The translations under genes were made by a program, and so were the position numbers. From assembly GCA_030770425.1 (NCBI GenBank), contig JASJFT010000139.1:1-64000 (forward strand): DNA of 64,000 nucleotides, given 5' to 3'. Positions 15,435 to 27,008 of the stretch are shown here, in pieces; position 1 is the stretch's first letter, and each line of letters begins with the position of its first letter. The notes under the pieces are model-generated. The model saw only the letters and a list, made by a program, of their open reading frames with translations. It was not told the DNA's origin and made no database searches. This DNA is from Darksidea phi (lineage: Eukaryota > Ascomycota > Dothideomycetes > Pleosporales > Lentitheciaceae).

Positions 15435-17201
15435 TCACATAGCGAATTCACCGGTACTCGCAGCACGCCTCCGTCGCTCATCCCCTCTACTCCCACTCTT
15501 CCTCAACACAGCCTTCTCCCCATGCCCAGTACCATACCCACTCCCACTCCCACTCCCGCTCGCACCCGCGTTACCATACCCACCACCCCAGCCCGCACTA
15601 ACGCCCGCAAAAGCCTTCTCACCCTCCGCATCGCCCATATCAAGCTCGTACGGTTTCCTCCTCCTAATAACCTGATAGCCCCTATCCAGCTCGACCTCGA
15701 CCGCGCATCTAACCTTGAGCGCGCCAACAGCCGGCCAGACACTCCGTTCGCCCCTCAGAATCCACGCATCCAGGGCTTCCGGCGTAGGGGTTTCCAGCAA
15801 CCTGAAGAAATCGCTAGGAGAGAGTTCAGGTACGAGAGTAAGACTAGCACCAGGGATGTTTTCGTCGAGCAGGAAGCGACGGATGGATGGCGGTAGGACA
15901 CCCAGTTCGTTTAGTTGGTGTAGCCGGTGTTGGATTTCCATAACGACAAGGCGGAGCAGTGGGAGGGATAGGTTGTACGTGCAAGATGTTTGCTTGGGAT
16001 TTGGGTGATGTAGGTCGGAGCGGAGGAAGGGGGCAAGGTAGGGGCGTGCTTGCGAGACTATGAAGTGGTTTACGTTGAAGAGTTCGGCGATGCGGTGGAG
16101 TGGTGATTCGCGCGTGTCAGAGTAGGAAGCGTGCGTCCAGGGGCGGAATGTGGTTTCCGAAGCGGGCTGCCAGGGGATGATATTTCCGGAGTCGTCTTTG
16201 CAGAGGAGGGTTACAGGGTGGTACAGGGTGGATGAAGAGGCATTTGAGGCGAGGGCTGCAGACCAGATCAGTACGTTGGGGGCTGTGAGGTAGTTGAGTA
16301 GATTGGGCACGCCGCCGCCGCCAGTCGTGGACACGGTGATGTTGAGGACGCGTTTGGTTTTGAAGTAGGCTTCTTGGAAAGTGAGGTCTTCGACATTGGC
16401 GCGGACGACTTGCTCGAGGACCCCGACGTCAAGGAAGTAGCCTTCGCGGATGAAGCGCTTTACGCGGCGGACGAGCGTTTGCCACCAGCCGCTGTGTTTA
16501 CCGTCATTTGGGCCGGCTTTCTTCCCACTCTTTGTGAAGGCTGTAAGGTTGATGCTGCTGCCTTTGAGGAAGTCGAGGAGCTCGTCTTCGGTATGTACGC
16601 CTACTAGCGCTGCGATTAAGGCGCCGGTAGCTGTGCCAGCGATGATGCGAGGAAGGAGACCGCGTAGATGTAGCGCTTTGACGACACCTAAATGGCATAG
16701 CCCGAATATCGCGCCGCCCTGTAGAACCAAGGCAGACCGTCCAAACGCCTGCCTGGTATCGTGGATAACATTCAATTTCGTTTGGTTCGTGAGGCCGCTT
16801 GTCGTCGTCACCGGGTAGCTCGTGACATGATCCACCGCCAGCGCAAGCTGCGTAATATAATCCTCGATCAACAGCTTCGTCCCCGCATACGCGCGATTGA
16901 ACAACCGCGGCGCCGTGATATTGCCCAGATTCCTCACGAGACCGCTGCGCAAAAGCGACACCAGACCGAGGATATCGTCTTCATCGCGGACTTGGTAGAT
17001 GGCCTGCAGGCGCTCGTAGATGAGGCGGTAGTCGTAGTGCTTGCTCGTCGGATTCTGGCGCCAGAGATCATATCCGAGGATCTCATCGAGCTGAAAAGCA
17101 GCGGCCTCCCATTCTTCAAAAAGACGCGCTTCGGCGAGGGATTCGAGAAGGATGTCTTGAGGGGACTTTTTAGTCCACCAACGGTGGAGTTTCTGCAGCA
17201 T
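15435..17201 (-). CDS. TGL3/4/5-like patatin protein, catalytic residues missing
   Basis: Single-exon protein of 588 residues starting at ATG 17201. The N-terminal part (about 1-150) matches the DUF3336 region that precedes the patatin fold in fungal TGL-type lipases (WWTKKSPQDILLESLAEA..). The patatin domain follows (about 160-420) with an intact oxyanion loop (LQGGAIFGLCHLGVV) and the family landmark ELFNVNHFIVSQARPY. Active family members carry GXSXG. Here the motif reads GTATG, so the serine is alanine. The aspartate of the later DG motif is also absent (FRPWTHASYSDTRES). The reading is clear in the DNA. The fold is therefore predicted but classical Ser-Asp lipase activity is not; a regulatory or scaffold role at lipid droplets is inference. 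The C-terminus (about 520-588) is a low-complexity Gly/Ser/Arg tail. Confidence 0.85.
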   Translation of the reverse strand: MLQKLHRWWTKKSPQDILLESLAEARLFEEWEAAAFQLDEILGYDLWRQNPTSKHYDYRLIYERLQAIYQVRDEDDILGLVSLLRSGLVRNLGNITAPRLFNRAYAGTKLLIEDYITQLALAVDHVTSYPVTTTSGLTNQTKLNVIHDTRQAFGRSALVLQGGAIFGLCHLGVVKALHLRGLLPRIIAGTATGALIAALVGVHTEDELLDFLKGSSINLTAFTKSGKKAGPNDGKHSGWWQTLVRRVKRFIREGYFLDVGVLEQVVRANVEDLTFQEAYFKTKRVLNITVSTTGGGGVPNLLNYLTAPNVLIWSAALASNASSSTLYHPVTLLCKDDSGNIIPWQPASETTFRPWTHASYSDTRESPLHRIAELFNVNHFIVSQARPYLAPFLRSDLHHPNPKQTSCTYNLSLPLLRLVVMEIQHRLHQLNELGVLPPSIRRFLLDENIPGASLTLVPELSPSDFFRLLETPTPEALDAWILRGERSVWPAVGALKVRCAVEVELDRGYQVIRRRKPYELDMGDAEGEKAFAGVSAGWGGGYGNAGASGSGSGSGYGTGHGEKAVLRKSGSRGDERRRRAASTGEFAM

Positions 17202-18299
17202 GGTGGATTAGCAGACCATTCTCTCATCCCAACTTCCTTTAGACTATCAATTCCGGCGCAACAGCAACAGCCCAAGTGCTGCTAAATGGTTCAAGGGAGT
17301 GCAAACGTACCAGCTGCCAGAAGAAGACGACCTCGAGAAAACAAGCTAACACGCTCTTCAGGCTGGCGGCGCCGGTGGCCCAGCTCGGCAGTGTTGTCGT
17401 CGACGACATGCTGGCGCTCGCTCGTGGCTGGCGGGCGGCATGTCGGATCCTGCTTGCTGTTATTTGTCGGATTGCTCGGGGATGTAGAGGGATTGGGCGG
17501 GGAGCGTCAATGCCCGCTTTGAGCCCGGATGACGCGAGCTTTCACATGCTGGGCCTGTCTCGGAGGTGCAGCAGGGTCGCCGCTTACTCAGCACTCAAGC
17601 CCGCCCACATAACTAGCTGGTTTGCCCAAACTATTCTTTAACCCTTATCCAGCCATTGCTGCTATATGTCTTCCCTATATCTATTAAACTGCCCCTACCG
17701 CTCATACAGCTCAACTCGTACTTATCTATGCGACTATTGCAGCTCCAAGATGATGACGAGTTCAGCGTTGCTGAGTGCGCAGGCAGCAGCCTTCCACCTT
17801 GTGCAACCCCGTCGCATACGCGAGGATTAGATAAAGATGAGTAGCCTTCAAAGACTTGGGCGAAGGCGAGGGCAAGCTGCGAACGATGGCTTGCGACCGG
17901 ACAGGGTCTGGCGCCGGCGGCGTCCAGCTGGCGGGCCGGCGCTTAGCTTCCGCCCACAACATTCTGTGTCATTGAAATGGAACGACTAAAGCTACGAAAT
18001 AAACGCCCAAGCGTGTTGACAGCACCAATACTCATGTCGACACATCTCACAAAGACCGATATACAAGACAGTACGCTCTATCAGTCATCCGTATTCGACC
18101 AGCCCGCCAGTTGGACGCCGCCGGCGCCAGACCCTGTCCAGGCTACCGACTGCGACTGGCCAACACCCCGGCCCTCTAATGCATACGCAGATGCCTTTCT
18201 CCTTCCTGGGCGGCGCCGTGAGGCCCGACCCTCAGCCTGCTCACCTCTCACACCCTTATCCCTCCAGGTTGACGAGCAGGCGTGACCGCAAATCAAGCC
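17202..18299. other. Intergenic with 40-bp inverted repeat
   Basis: Promoter side of two divergent genes (TGL-like, leftward, and the patatin-NLR gene, rightward). No recognisable coding region. The conspicuous structure is the inverted repeat annotated at 17899-18140. The left part is moderately AT-rich. Confidence 0.5.
17899..18140. repeat. Inverted repeat (fold-back), arms 17899-17938 and 18099-18140
   Basis: The left arm contains ACAGGGTCTGGCGCCGGCGG and continues CGTCCAGCTGGCGGGC. The right arm carries its reverse complement with one mismatch in the core (CCAACTGG for CCAGCTGG). The arms are about 40 bases with a spacer of about 160. The structure lies 160 bases before the start of the NLR-type gene, so it could be a mobile-element remnant or a strong hairpin in the promoter or leader. 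Confidence 0.8.
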
Positions 18300-21200
18300 A
18301 TGGAGCAAGCGACGTCGACCAAGCACGGCGGGCAGCCAAACCCTCTTGACACCACAGGACTCTGCCTGCTGTCTCTCGACGGCGGCGGCGTGCGCGGCCT
18401 CTCGACGCTCTACATCTTGAAGAGCATTATGGACCGACTGAACCACGAGCTCAAGAGGGACCCTCCAATAAAGCCATGTGAGGTGTTTGATCTCATTGGA
18501 GGCACCAGCACCGGCGGGTAGGTAGACCTGCTCCATAATGAGTGTGAGTGACGAACCTCCACAACAGGCTGATTGCGATTATGCTCGGCCGACTCGAAAT
18601 GAGCGTCGATGAATGCATTGCCTCATACAGCGACCTCGCCAAAGCCGTCTTCAGCGAGAGATTGCACCGCATTCCAGTCAGCATCAAAGGGGGAGTCCAG
18701 CCGCGGTTCGACTCCGCGAGGCTGGAGAGTGCGATTCGAAAGGTGGTAACGCAAGGCCGTGCGCCTGAGACAGCTCTGTTCAACGACGGGATTGAGCGCG
18801 GGTGTCGAACGTAGGTGCTCCGCTTATGCGAGGAATCCAGGCTCTGACAAGGACAGTTTCGTATGCTCTATTGATCGCAGCACAAAGGACATAGTCCGTC
18901 TCCGAAGCTACAGCCTCCCCGATGAGCCGAGTATCCGTGCAACCATTTGCGAAGCTGCCCTTGCGACGTCTGCCGCCACGACCTTTTTCAAACCCGTCAG
19001 AATTGGAGACCGTACCTTTGTCGACGGCGCCTACAGTGCGAACAATCCGGTGGATGAGGTGGAAGGGGAAGCAGCTAACATCTGGTGCTCGGAAACGGGA
19101 GACTTGAAGCCGCTGGTTAAGTGCTTTATTTCCATTGGGACGGGTAACCCAGGTAAGAAGCCATTGGAGGATAATAGCTTGTTTAAGCTCCTAAGCGAGA
19201 CGGTGGTGCGGATTGCAACGGAGACGGAGGCGACAGAGAAGAAGTTCATTGCAAGATGGGCCAAACACTTTGACGATAAGAGGTACTTCCGCTTCAATGT
19301 GGACCAGGGGCTACAGAATATCGGGCTCGAGGAGTACAAGAAGAAAGGTGCTATCGAAGCGGCTTCGGGGGGGTATCTGACGCACATGGCACAGAAGTTC
19401 CGGGTGCGGGACTGTATCCAAAACCTGCGGTTGAAGCAGAGTGTGTACATTGAAGACCTTGCGTAGCTACAATAGAGAGCTGATGCTTTGTAGGCACAGC
19501 AGCCGCTGACCTCTCGCGTATAATCAAAGTAAGGACGACCCGACTTTATGTGAGAATCGCATTCATAGCGTATAGGAATACAATGAACGGTGTCTCGTAG
19601 GGCTCCGCACTCGTAGGTCGCTTTTTGGTTTCTAGACTACGAAGCTAACAGTATAGTAGCATCACGAGCAGAAGCACTGTGGATTGTGCCGTTTCAGAAA
19701 AATACTCAATTTGTCGGGCGGGCATCGGAAATTGCCCAGATTAACGCTTTGCTTGCGACCGAAGGTCGCTGCGAGCGGGTGGCAATTGTAGGCCTCGGAG
19801 GGGTCGGGAAGACGCAGGTCGCACTCGAGTTCGCCCATCAATGGCGGGAGAAACATGCAGACTGCGCAGTGCTCTGGATACCCGTAACGAACGTCGAGAG
19901 TATGCTGGAAGCCTATCTAGAGATCGGTCAGCAGCTGCAGATCCCCGACGTCGAGCAGGAGAAGGTAGACGCACAAAAGCTCGTCCAACGCAAGCTAAGT
20001 CAAGAAAGCTCTGGGAGATGGCTTCTAGTGTTCGACAACGCCGACGACATCGACATGTGGACAGAAAAAGCAGGCTCCACAACGGGCTCCGGCCGTCGAA
20101 TCGATCACCTGCCAAAGAGCAAGCACGGATCTATCCTGTTCACGACCCGAAGTCGAAAGGCGGCGACGAAGTTGTCCGGCAAGAACGTGGTCTCGGTTGA
20201 CGAGATGGACGAAGCCACAGCTCGAGCCTTGCTTGAGAAATCTCTAGCCCGCCAGGACCTGTTAGCGGACGATGTAGGTACTACAGGTTTGCTCCAGAAA
20301 CTTACCCATCTTCCACTTGCAATTGTCCAAGCGACTGCATACATCAACGAGAACGAAATCACGCTAGCCGAATATGCGGGGCTTCTTGAGGATACGGAGC
20401 AGAACAAAATAGAGCTCCTAAGCGAAGAGTTTGAGGACGAAGGACGATACGGGAATAGCAAGAACCCGGTAGCAACGACATGGCTCGTTTCTTTTGAGCA
20501 GATTCGGACGCGCGACCCGTTGGCGGCAGAGTATTTGTCGTTCATGGCGTGTGTCGACGCCAAGGACATCCCCAAGTCACTACTCCCGCCAGCGCAGTCC
20601 GCCAAGAATGCCGTCGATGCTATCGGGACTCTGAGCGCCTACTCTTTTATCAGAAAGCACAAAACAGCCCAGCTGCTGGATCTTCACCGGCTCGTACATC
20701 TGGCGACAAGGAACTGGCTACGAACGGAGGGCTGTTTTGGAGAGTGGGCAGCCAAAGCTCTGAAACGTCTCGAGGAGGTGTTTCCGGAAGGCGATCACAT
20801 AAACAGGAGCGTTTGGAGGATGTACCTGCCGCATGCACGATACGTGCTAGAGTCGGACTTCGAAGGTATAGAAAATACAAAGACGGAATTGCTCCGGAAG
20901 TTTGGGGATTGCACATGCAGTGATGGAAGATACAGGGAAGCGGAGGAGGCTTACGCAAAGGTGATGGAGACGCAAAAGAGGGTACTAGGGGACGAGCATC
21001 CCGACACGCTGGCGGGTATAAATAATCTAGCGTTGATATACCGGCGTCAGGGCCGGTGGAACGAGGCCGAAGAGCTGGAGGTACAAGTAATAAAGATACG
21101 AAAGAGAGTACTAGGGGACGAGCATCCCGACACGCTGATAAGCATAAATAATCTCGCGTCTACATACTGGAACCAGGGCCGGTGGAAGGAGGCCGAAGAG

Positions 21201-22188
21201 CTATTTGTACAAGTAATAGAGATAGAAAAGAGGGTACTAGGGGACGAGCATCCCGACACGCTGATGAGCATGAATAATCTCGGGTCTACATACTGGAACC
21301 AGGGCCGGTGGAAGGAGGCCGAAGAGCTAGAGGTACAAGTAATAGAGATACAAAGGAGGATACTAGGGGACGAGCATCCCNNNNNNNNNNNNNNNNNNNN
21401 NNNNNNNNNNNNNNNNNNNNNNNNNNNNNNNNNNNNNNNNNNNNNNNNNNNNNNNNNNNNNNNNNNNNNNNNNNNNNNNNNNNNNNNNNNNNNNNNNNNN
21501 NNNNNNNNNNNNNNNNNNNNNNNNNNNNNNNNNNNNNNNNNNNNNNNNNNNNNNNNNNNNNNNNNNNNNNNNNNNNNNNNNNNNNNNNNNNNNNNNNNNN
21601 NNNNNNNNNNNNNNNNNNNNNNNNNNNNNNNNNNNNNNNNNNNNNNNNNNNNNNNNNNNNNNNNNNNNNNNNNNNNNNNNNNNNNNNNNNNNNNNNNNNN
21701 NNNNNNNNNNNNNNNNNNNNNNNNNNNNNNNNNNNNNNNNNNNNNNNNNNNNNNNNNNNNNNNNNNNNNNNNNNNNNNNNNNNNNNNNNNNNGAGGCCGA
21801 AGAGCTGGAGGTACAAGTAATAGAGATACGAAAGAGGGTACTAGGGGACGAGCATCCTGACACGCTAAGGAGCATGAACAATCTCGCGTTGACATACTGG
21901 CGTCAGGGCCGGTGGAACGAGGCCGAAGAGCTATTCATACAAGTAATAGAGATACGAAAGAGGGTACTAGGGGACGAGCATCCCGACACGCTGGTGAGCA
22001 TGAACAATCTCGCGTTCACGTTAAAGGATCAGGGCTCTGCAAGTAAAGCAATCCCGCTGATGGAGGATTGTTGCAGGCTGCAGGCAGCAGTCTTGGGTCC
22101 TCAACATCCCCGTACTATATCATCTCGCGAAGCCCTTACAGGGTGGCGGCTGGAGGTTATGGAACTCGACGAGCAGAAGGACTTCTAG
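18300..22188 (+). CDS. Patatin / NB-ARC / TPR NLR-type receptor
   Basis: Fungal NOD-like receptor architecture: patatin effector, nucleotide-binding switch and repeat sensor. Patatin (18340-19440): oxyanion loop DGGGVRGLS, nucleophile motif GTSTG (split by an intron after 18518) and the DGA partner Asp (FVDGAYSANNP), so the dyad is complete. NB-ARC (19680-20900): P-loop VGLGGVGKTQVALEF, Walker B WLLVFDNADD, GSILFTTRSR and the GLPL-like LTHLPLAIVQA. TPRs (20930-22110): 42-residue units RVLGDEHPDTL..NNLA..Y..QGRW.EAEEL. Introns: 18518-18569, 18811-18855, 19441-19493 and probably 19529-19616. The last two join patatin to NB-ARC in frame, so one fused gene is likely but not proven. The TPR array is interrupted by an assembly gap (21381-21792), and the frames on its two sides do not match. 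Such receptors mediate non-self recognition and cell death in fungi; the ligand is unknown. Confidence 0.85.
20930..22140 (+). repeat. 126-bp tandem TPR repeats
   Basis: The anchor CTAGGGGACGAGCATCC occurs at 20985, 21111, 21237 and 21363 before the gap, and at 21841 and 21967 after it. Spacing is exactly 126 bases (42 codons). Units are nearly identical at DNA level, which indicates recent duplication or homogenisation. Confidence 0.95.
21381..21792. other. Assembly gap (412 N)
   Basis: A run of Ns inside the tandem TPR array. The distance between flanking anchors (21363 to 21841) is 478, which is not a multiple of 126 or of 3, so the stated gap length is an estimate. In-phase values would be 438 or 312, or another step of 126. 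Confidence 0.98.
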
Positions 22189-24446
22189 CGAGGAAGAGGT
22201 GTAGCAAGCAGACTGTCTCCAGAACGGCAGGCCAGATGCGGTACAAAAAAAGGGTAGCCAAGGTGCAACAGTTTGTTAGGGAGCAGCGGGGCAGAAATGG
22301 ATGCTACGGCTTTGAGATATTTTATTGATTGGATATGTTGTAGGAAATCGCAATGTGACCCTGCAATCTCTATCATTACTTGTACACGCAACAGCTGCAC
22401 AGTTCCAGTGTTGCATTATCATGTCGTATCGCTGCAGCAGCGATCCTTATTGTATCCCAATCACAGCCTAAACCGTACCGGCTAGATTGAGCCGCACCGG
22501 AATTGCCCACCCTAGTCCAAAGTGTGTGTATCCGTCCAATGTCATTCGAGTAGAGACGGGGCTTGGCCCAGGTTTGGATTGGGAGGCCCGAGAGGAAAGA
22601 TGGTAAGGCGAATTGTCCTTAGTGTCTACCTCAACCAGTACGGAACTACCTATAATACCTATATGTTTGCTAAAAGCAATAGAATTCTTCGACATAGTTC
22701 TATCATAAACCGATGCCCAAGGAAAATTTGGTGCTACCAAGGATTAGGTTGGAGAACTACTAAAGTCACCAAGCTTCGCGTTAAGCTTTTCGTCGAGACA
22801 TAGGTTGTTATATAAGATATCTCTATATATCGCTTTTTTTAGATGGACAAAAGCAAGCGAGGCGGTGGTCCGGTGAATATAGCGAATTCTAGAGAAAAGG
22901 GGAACTGGACTGGCTTAACGGGCGAAGTATTATCTTGTAGAATTATTGGAAGTGTACTAAAGGATAAGAGTGTCGTCTAGAGCCCTATAATGGCGGAAGA
23001 TTTCTTAGTTTTCAGGTTCGAGACGTTGGTAAATACGTCTTTCTCTCTTAATAATTTCACGCTTGCATCCCTCAGGAGACCCGACGAACTTTACTACGGT
23101 ATCAAGACGAGCAACGATCCTGGTAATTCCCGCACCGACCGCCTTGGCCACTCAAGCACACGGATAAGGAACAGTGTGTCCCATCGGTTGTCTTACAATA
23201 ACTATAGTGTCTCTGCTACCGAGCATGTTCGGTCGGAGTCTTGAACGGGAACCTAAAGGTGAAGATCACATCGAAAAGGGTTTGGATGAAAAGATGTATT
23301 AGATGTTGAAGACACTGCTGACACTTGATAGGAAAATCCTGGAAAACGAGAGACCCCAAGCCACCAATGCCTAGTCATCAACCTAGAGTTGACCCATCTA
23401 CTCAACGAACAACGAAAACCATGCTCACTGCAAGCACTAGATCTACCATCTGTCATATAAACGCTGTTTCCATACCTACTAAAACTCATTCATCTAGGCT
23501 ATTGAAGTAACCCAAGTATCTTGTCATTAGCGTCTCGTATGAAACCATGATCCGTCTACACTCAAGTACGCTCGATCGTCTTCATTGAAGGATTAACAGG
23601 ATATGTTACGGTAATGAACGGTCCTGGCGCTGTTTGGCCTCAAACTCCAAGCCATTGATATTTACTAGGCAACATACTTACAGCAGCATTTGCAGCGCGA
23701 GGGTGCTTGCTGTGACTCAGCCTTGGATAAGACAATGCTTTCTTCTTGCCAACTTGGCACTCAAGATTTGTCCGTCTTCAATGTTGCCATTGCAGTTTCA
23801 AGTGGCAGTGTAGGAACTCGAAAGAGTAGAATCTGCATCAAGCAACACCACCAAAACGCCAGCACCACGGTGGTCAGGGTACTGGCGCTGCGGGCTTCGA
23901 TGCGCCATCGTTGCCTGAAGCTCCACAAGTCCTTGCGGTGAATGTCGAAGGGCGTTTACGTTGCTCTTCTAACGCTCTAGCTGCCCAGTCCTCAACCATG
24001 TAGCTACGGCATATCAATATCGGACTCCAGGGTTTGGCGCACATACGCCTAGAGCTTACCTCCATTCAATACAAGGATCAAGAAAGTTCTGCGGTCGTAC
24101 AGGTATGAGTAGGCATACAGCAATGTAAGAAGGTTTATGCTTACGCCGCCACTCAATAAGATTTCCACATAATACCACGCTTCCAGCCATAATACAATTT
24201 TTCGGCGTAGACGTATTGAGCATCGTTAGAAAAATGTTATGCGAAGCGAAGTGGTCATACCCGAGCATCCCTAACTCACCGTCTTCACTCGCTTTCGAGA
24301 TTCCGTGACTCATGCACTTGCTCAAAAGCTGGGGTAGCAACGCAGCAGTATTAAACACATTTAGTGCACATCATTATAGACCTCAGTTCCGATCTTCCAC
24401 TTCTTCAACAGCACTTCGCCTACCCCGAATCCCGTAAATACACAAG
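22189..24446. other. Gene-poor spacer, AT-rich in part
   Basis: 2.25 kb with no recognisable gene in any frame. Stretches such as 22640-23000 are AT-rich with broken frames and look like decayed repeat DNA. I could not identify a transposon family. Confidence 0.45.
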
Positions 24447-25923
24447 ATGAAATTCGCCCCTATTGCCGTGCTCGTGGGCTTTACGCTTGGTAGAGCCACT
24501 CCGCCCATCAACGAAACACGCGCGGCCGACGTTCCTTCCATATCCAGGTCCTTCAAAGCGCGACAAGATAACAGTCTTCTGTTCAACCTCACGCTTCCCG
24601 AGTCGAGTCAGCCAGGCCAGCGCTTCAATACTCCCAGAACCGGCACTGCCGACTTCGAGCCGGGCGAGTTGGCCAGCGAGGACCTATGGAATAGCGCCAA
24701 ATGCAAAGGCACGAGGTTCGCGGATGCCATGCTGGGGACTGATGAAGATGCGGGAAAGGCTTTTGATTCGAAGAAAACGCCCCCCTCAATGCGGAGCGAG
24801 TGGCAAGGAGACCTACAAGGTGACACCTGAACCATGTCTCAAAACGGTGGTAGACGTGCTAACAGTGCCATACAGACGATCTGAAGAAGTGGGGCTGGAG
24901 AGACAGTCTGAGCGATCAATCAAGCTGCGACTTCGAGTACTGGAATATTGGTGATGAGTTAAAAGGTTTGGGCTTGAGCGCGACGCCCAAGGAGGAGGGT
25001 GGTGACAATGAATGTTTTCGCGTCGAGCATGGGGACGATAAGAAGAAGGATGACAAGGGCGAGAGGGTTCCGATCATGAAACAAACCTATACAGTTGGCC
25101 AAGGAGGCAGCCAGAAGACTTATACGGTAAGTGAGCTATCTTCCTCTGAGCGGTGATCCCTGATACTGACCAACATTCCATAGGCGACCGGAGCATACTA
25201 CCAAGGTGGCGTGAACCACAAGGGCGGAGGTACAGCACGCGTGTTTTCTTCTGTTGATATCGCATCCCCACTAACGAACTCTTCACAGCTATATTCGCCC
25301 AGTATCTCGAGAGCCCCAAGCACGCGGCCAAAAAGTACTGGTACCGTGAGCCCAGAGAAGATGAACTCCCAGACCTCCGTTCCGTGGCCGACGTCTTCTG
25401 GGGCTTCTGGTTCAAAGGCAACTCCGACGTCGCCAACCTCCGTTATATCTGGGTCCAGAGCATCGCGAATGCGGAAACACAAAAGATCATGGCAACGGCT
25501 TTGAAGAACAAAAATGTAGAGTTGACGGCCTGGCCTGGTACGACTTTTAGCCTCGAGACGGATGAAGGCAAGGCTCTGTTGGGTAAGTTTTACGTTTTTC
25601 TTGCTTGCCCTCAGCGCACTACGCTGACAAGGACATTAACAGGATCTCCGAACGGCCTGTCCTTTGGCTACTTCCTCATATCTCACAAGGCCGAGTTGGG
25701 CCAGAAGTGGATCCCAAAAGTCCAAATTTTCATAGCGGATGGCGACGAAGACGTTGATTTTGCGTCGCCTGATATGCTCTTCTATGTTGAGAAGTCGCCA
25801 GACAAGAAGCTGAAGGAGGCGACCGATTCGCGGTCGGGGAAGGAGGTACTGGAGCGCCGGGTGGGGCCGAGAAATATTGTGAGGGTACATAGGGGCATGG
25901 AGGGATTCAAGGCCAAGCTCTAG
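24447..25923 (+). CDS. Predicted secreted protein of unknown function
   Basis: ATG 24447 opens a hydrophobic leader (MKFAPIAVLVGFTLGRATPP) consistent with a signal peptide. The gene is split by short introns: about 24821-24873, 25128-25183, around 25230-25290 and 25583-25642. Every join gives continuous frame (for example LQ|DDLKKWGW). The mature protein is about 330 residues, acidic in the middle, with few cysteines. Conserved-looking stretches are DVFWGFWFKGNSDVANLRYI and GYFLISHKAELGQKW. I recognise no catalytic motif or named domain, and assign no function. The stop is TAG at 25921. Confidence 0.7.
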
Positions 25924-26437
25924 GTGGGCTAGAGGTCTGCGGACGGGATACTGACCCTGATGACTTTCTGCTCGTCAGGGTTCTGGAGGCTGGGCCGACT
26001 TTTTTCAACTATTTTTAGATTGAGTAACATATCCCCCAGAAGAATGGAGACGTGATGGAAATTGATTCTGATCATCAGAAAAAGTAAATGGAGTGTGTGG
26101 AATGACAACTCTCCCTTCGTACACTTAAACGTGAGTTAAGCGGCATGTATAGCGTTGCAATACGCTGGGAATAAAGGTAACCTTGGAATTATATGTGGGG
26201 GCGGCATATAGTAGGACTTGATAACAGCATGTGAGATTGATGCTTCGGCGTGCTGTACCATGGCGCCCTGATCCCACTCCTTTCCCACACATCATCTCTC
26301 GTAATCCCTAAATCGGTGCCCTCCAAGCTTTGTACATCCTTCTAGTAGTTGCATCGCACCATCCTGTTATGAACGGAGCCATTGGTGTGGCCGGGTATAA
26401 CATCTAAGCACCTTCCGTTCGACCCTCGGATGACCTC
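25924..26437. other. Intergenic, convergent 3' ends
   Basis: The 3' regions of the secreted-protein gene and of elongin C meet here. Nothing else is visible. Confidence 0.5.
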
Positions 26438-27008
26438 TCACACTATCTCCTTATCAGCACACGACCACCCCTCGCATAAATTGCCATCGTCAGCTCACCA
26501 TCTAAATAATCTGCCGCAATCAATAGTTCCAGACATAACTGCGGTTCAATCTCCATATCCGGCACGTCTTTGCTCTCCGCGTGTTTCTGGTTGTAGTATA
26601 GGTACTCGCAGACTTTCTCTAGCACTACGCCACTGCAGGCGTGTCAGCAACGCGGTGTTTCCTTTTGCTTTCCTTGAATTTCTTTAGGAAGTGTCCATGG
26701 CCAAACATCAATCGACCTATCGAGGTTTATACGTGCGATGTGTGTGCGAATGGAGACGAGGGGCGGCGGGACGTACTTAATCGTGGACAAGACGACGCGG
26801 TTCTGTGTTGTTTCTCGGAAACCGGCTACGCGATTGCTCTATTAGTTTTTCTCATTAGATTGCTCGGAGGAGGGTGGGGCAGCGTACATTGCGGATCCAG
26901 CGCTTTCTTGATGGTCCCTGCGATGCAGGCGGCGGAGCGTAGGATCTTGAATTCGAAGTCGTCGCTTGACACGAGAGTTACGTATTTGGTAGGCGTTTTG
27001 TCCGCCAT
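26438..27008 (-). CDS. elc1: Elongin C (Skp1/BTB fold)
   Basis: Small adaptor of the POZ/Skp1 fold that, with elongin A or cullin-type partners, forms ubiquitin ligase and transcription complexes in the nucleus and cytoplasm. ATG 27008 gives MADKTPTKYVTLVSSDDFEF and ILRSAACIAGTIKKALDPQ. The second part reads FRETTQNRVVLSTI, then NGVVLEKVCEYLYY, EPQLCLELLIAADYLD: the standard elongin C sequence in order. Three introns are inferred: about 26840-26888, about 26645-26785, and 26443-26498. The last joins GATG to TGTGA, so the protein ends ..AADYLDV and the last exon has only five bases. If that intron were retained the tail would be 15 residues longer. About 100 residues, normal for the family. 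It is head-to-head with the reductase gene across 232 bases. Confidence 0.88.
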
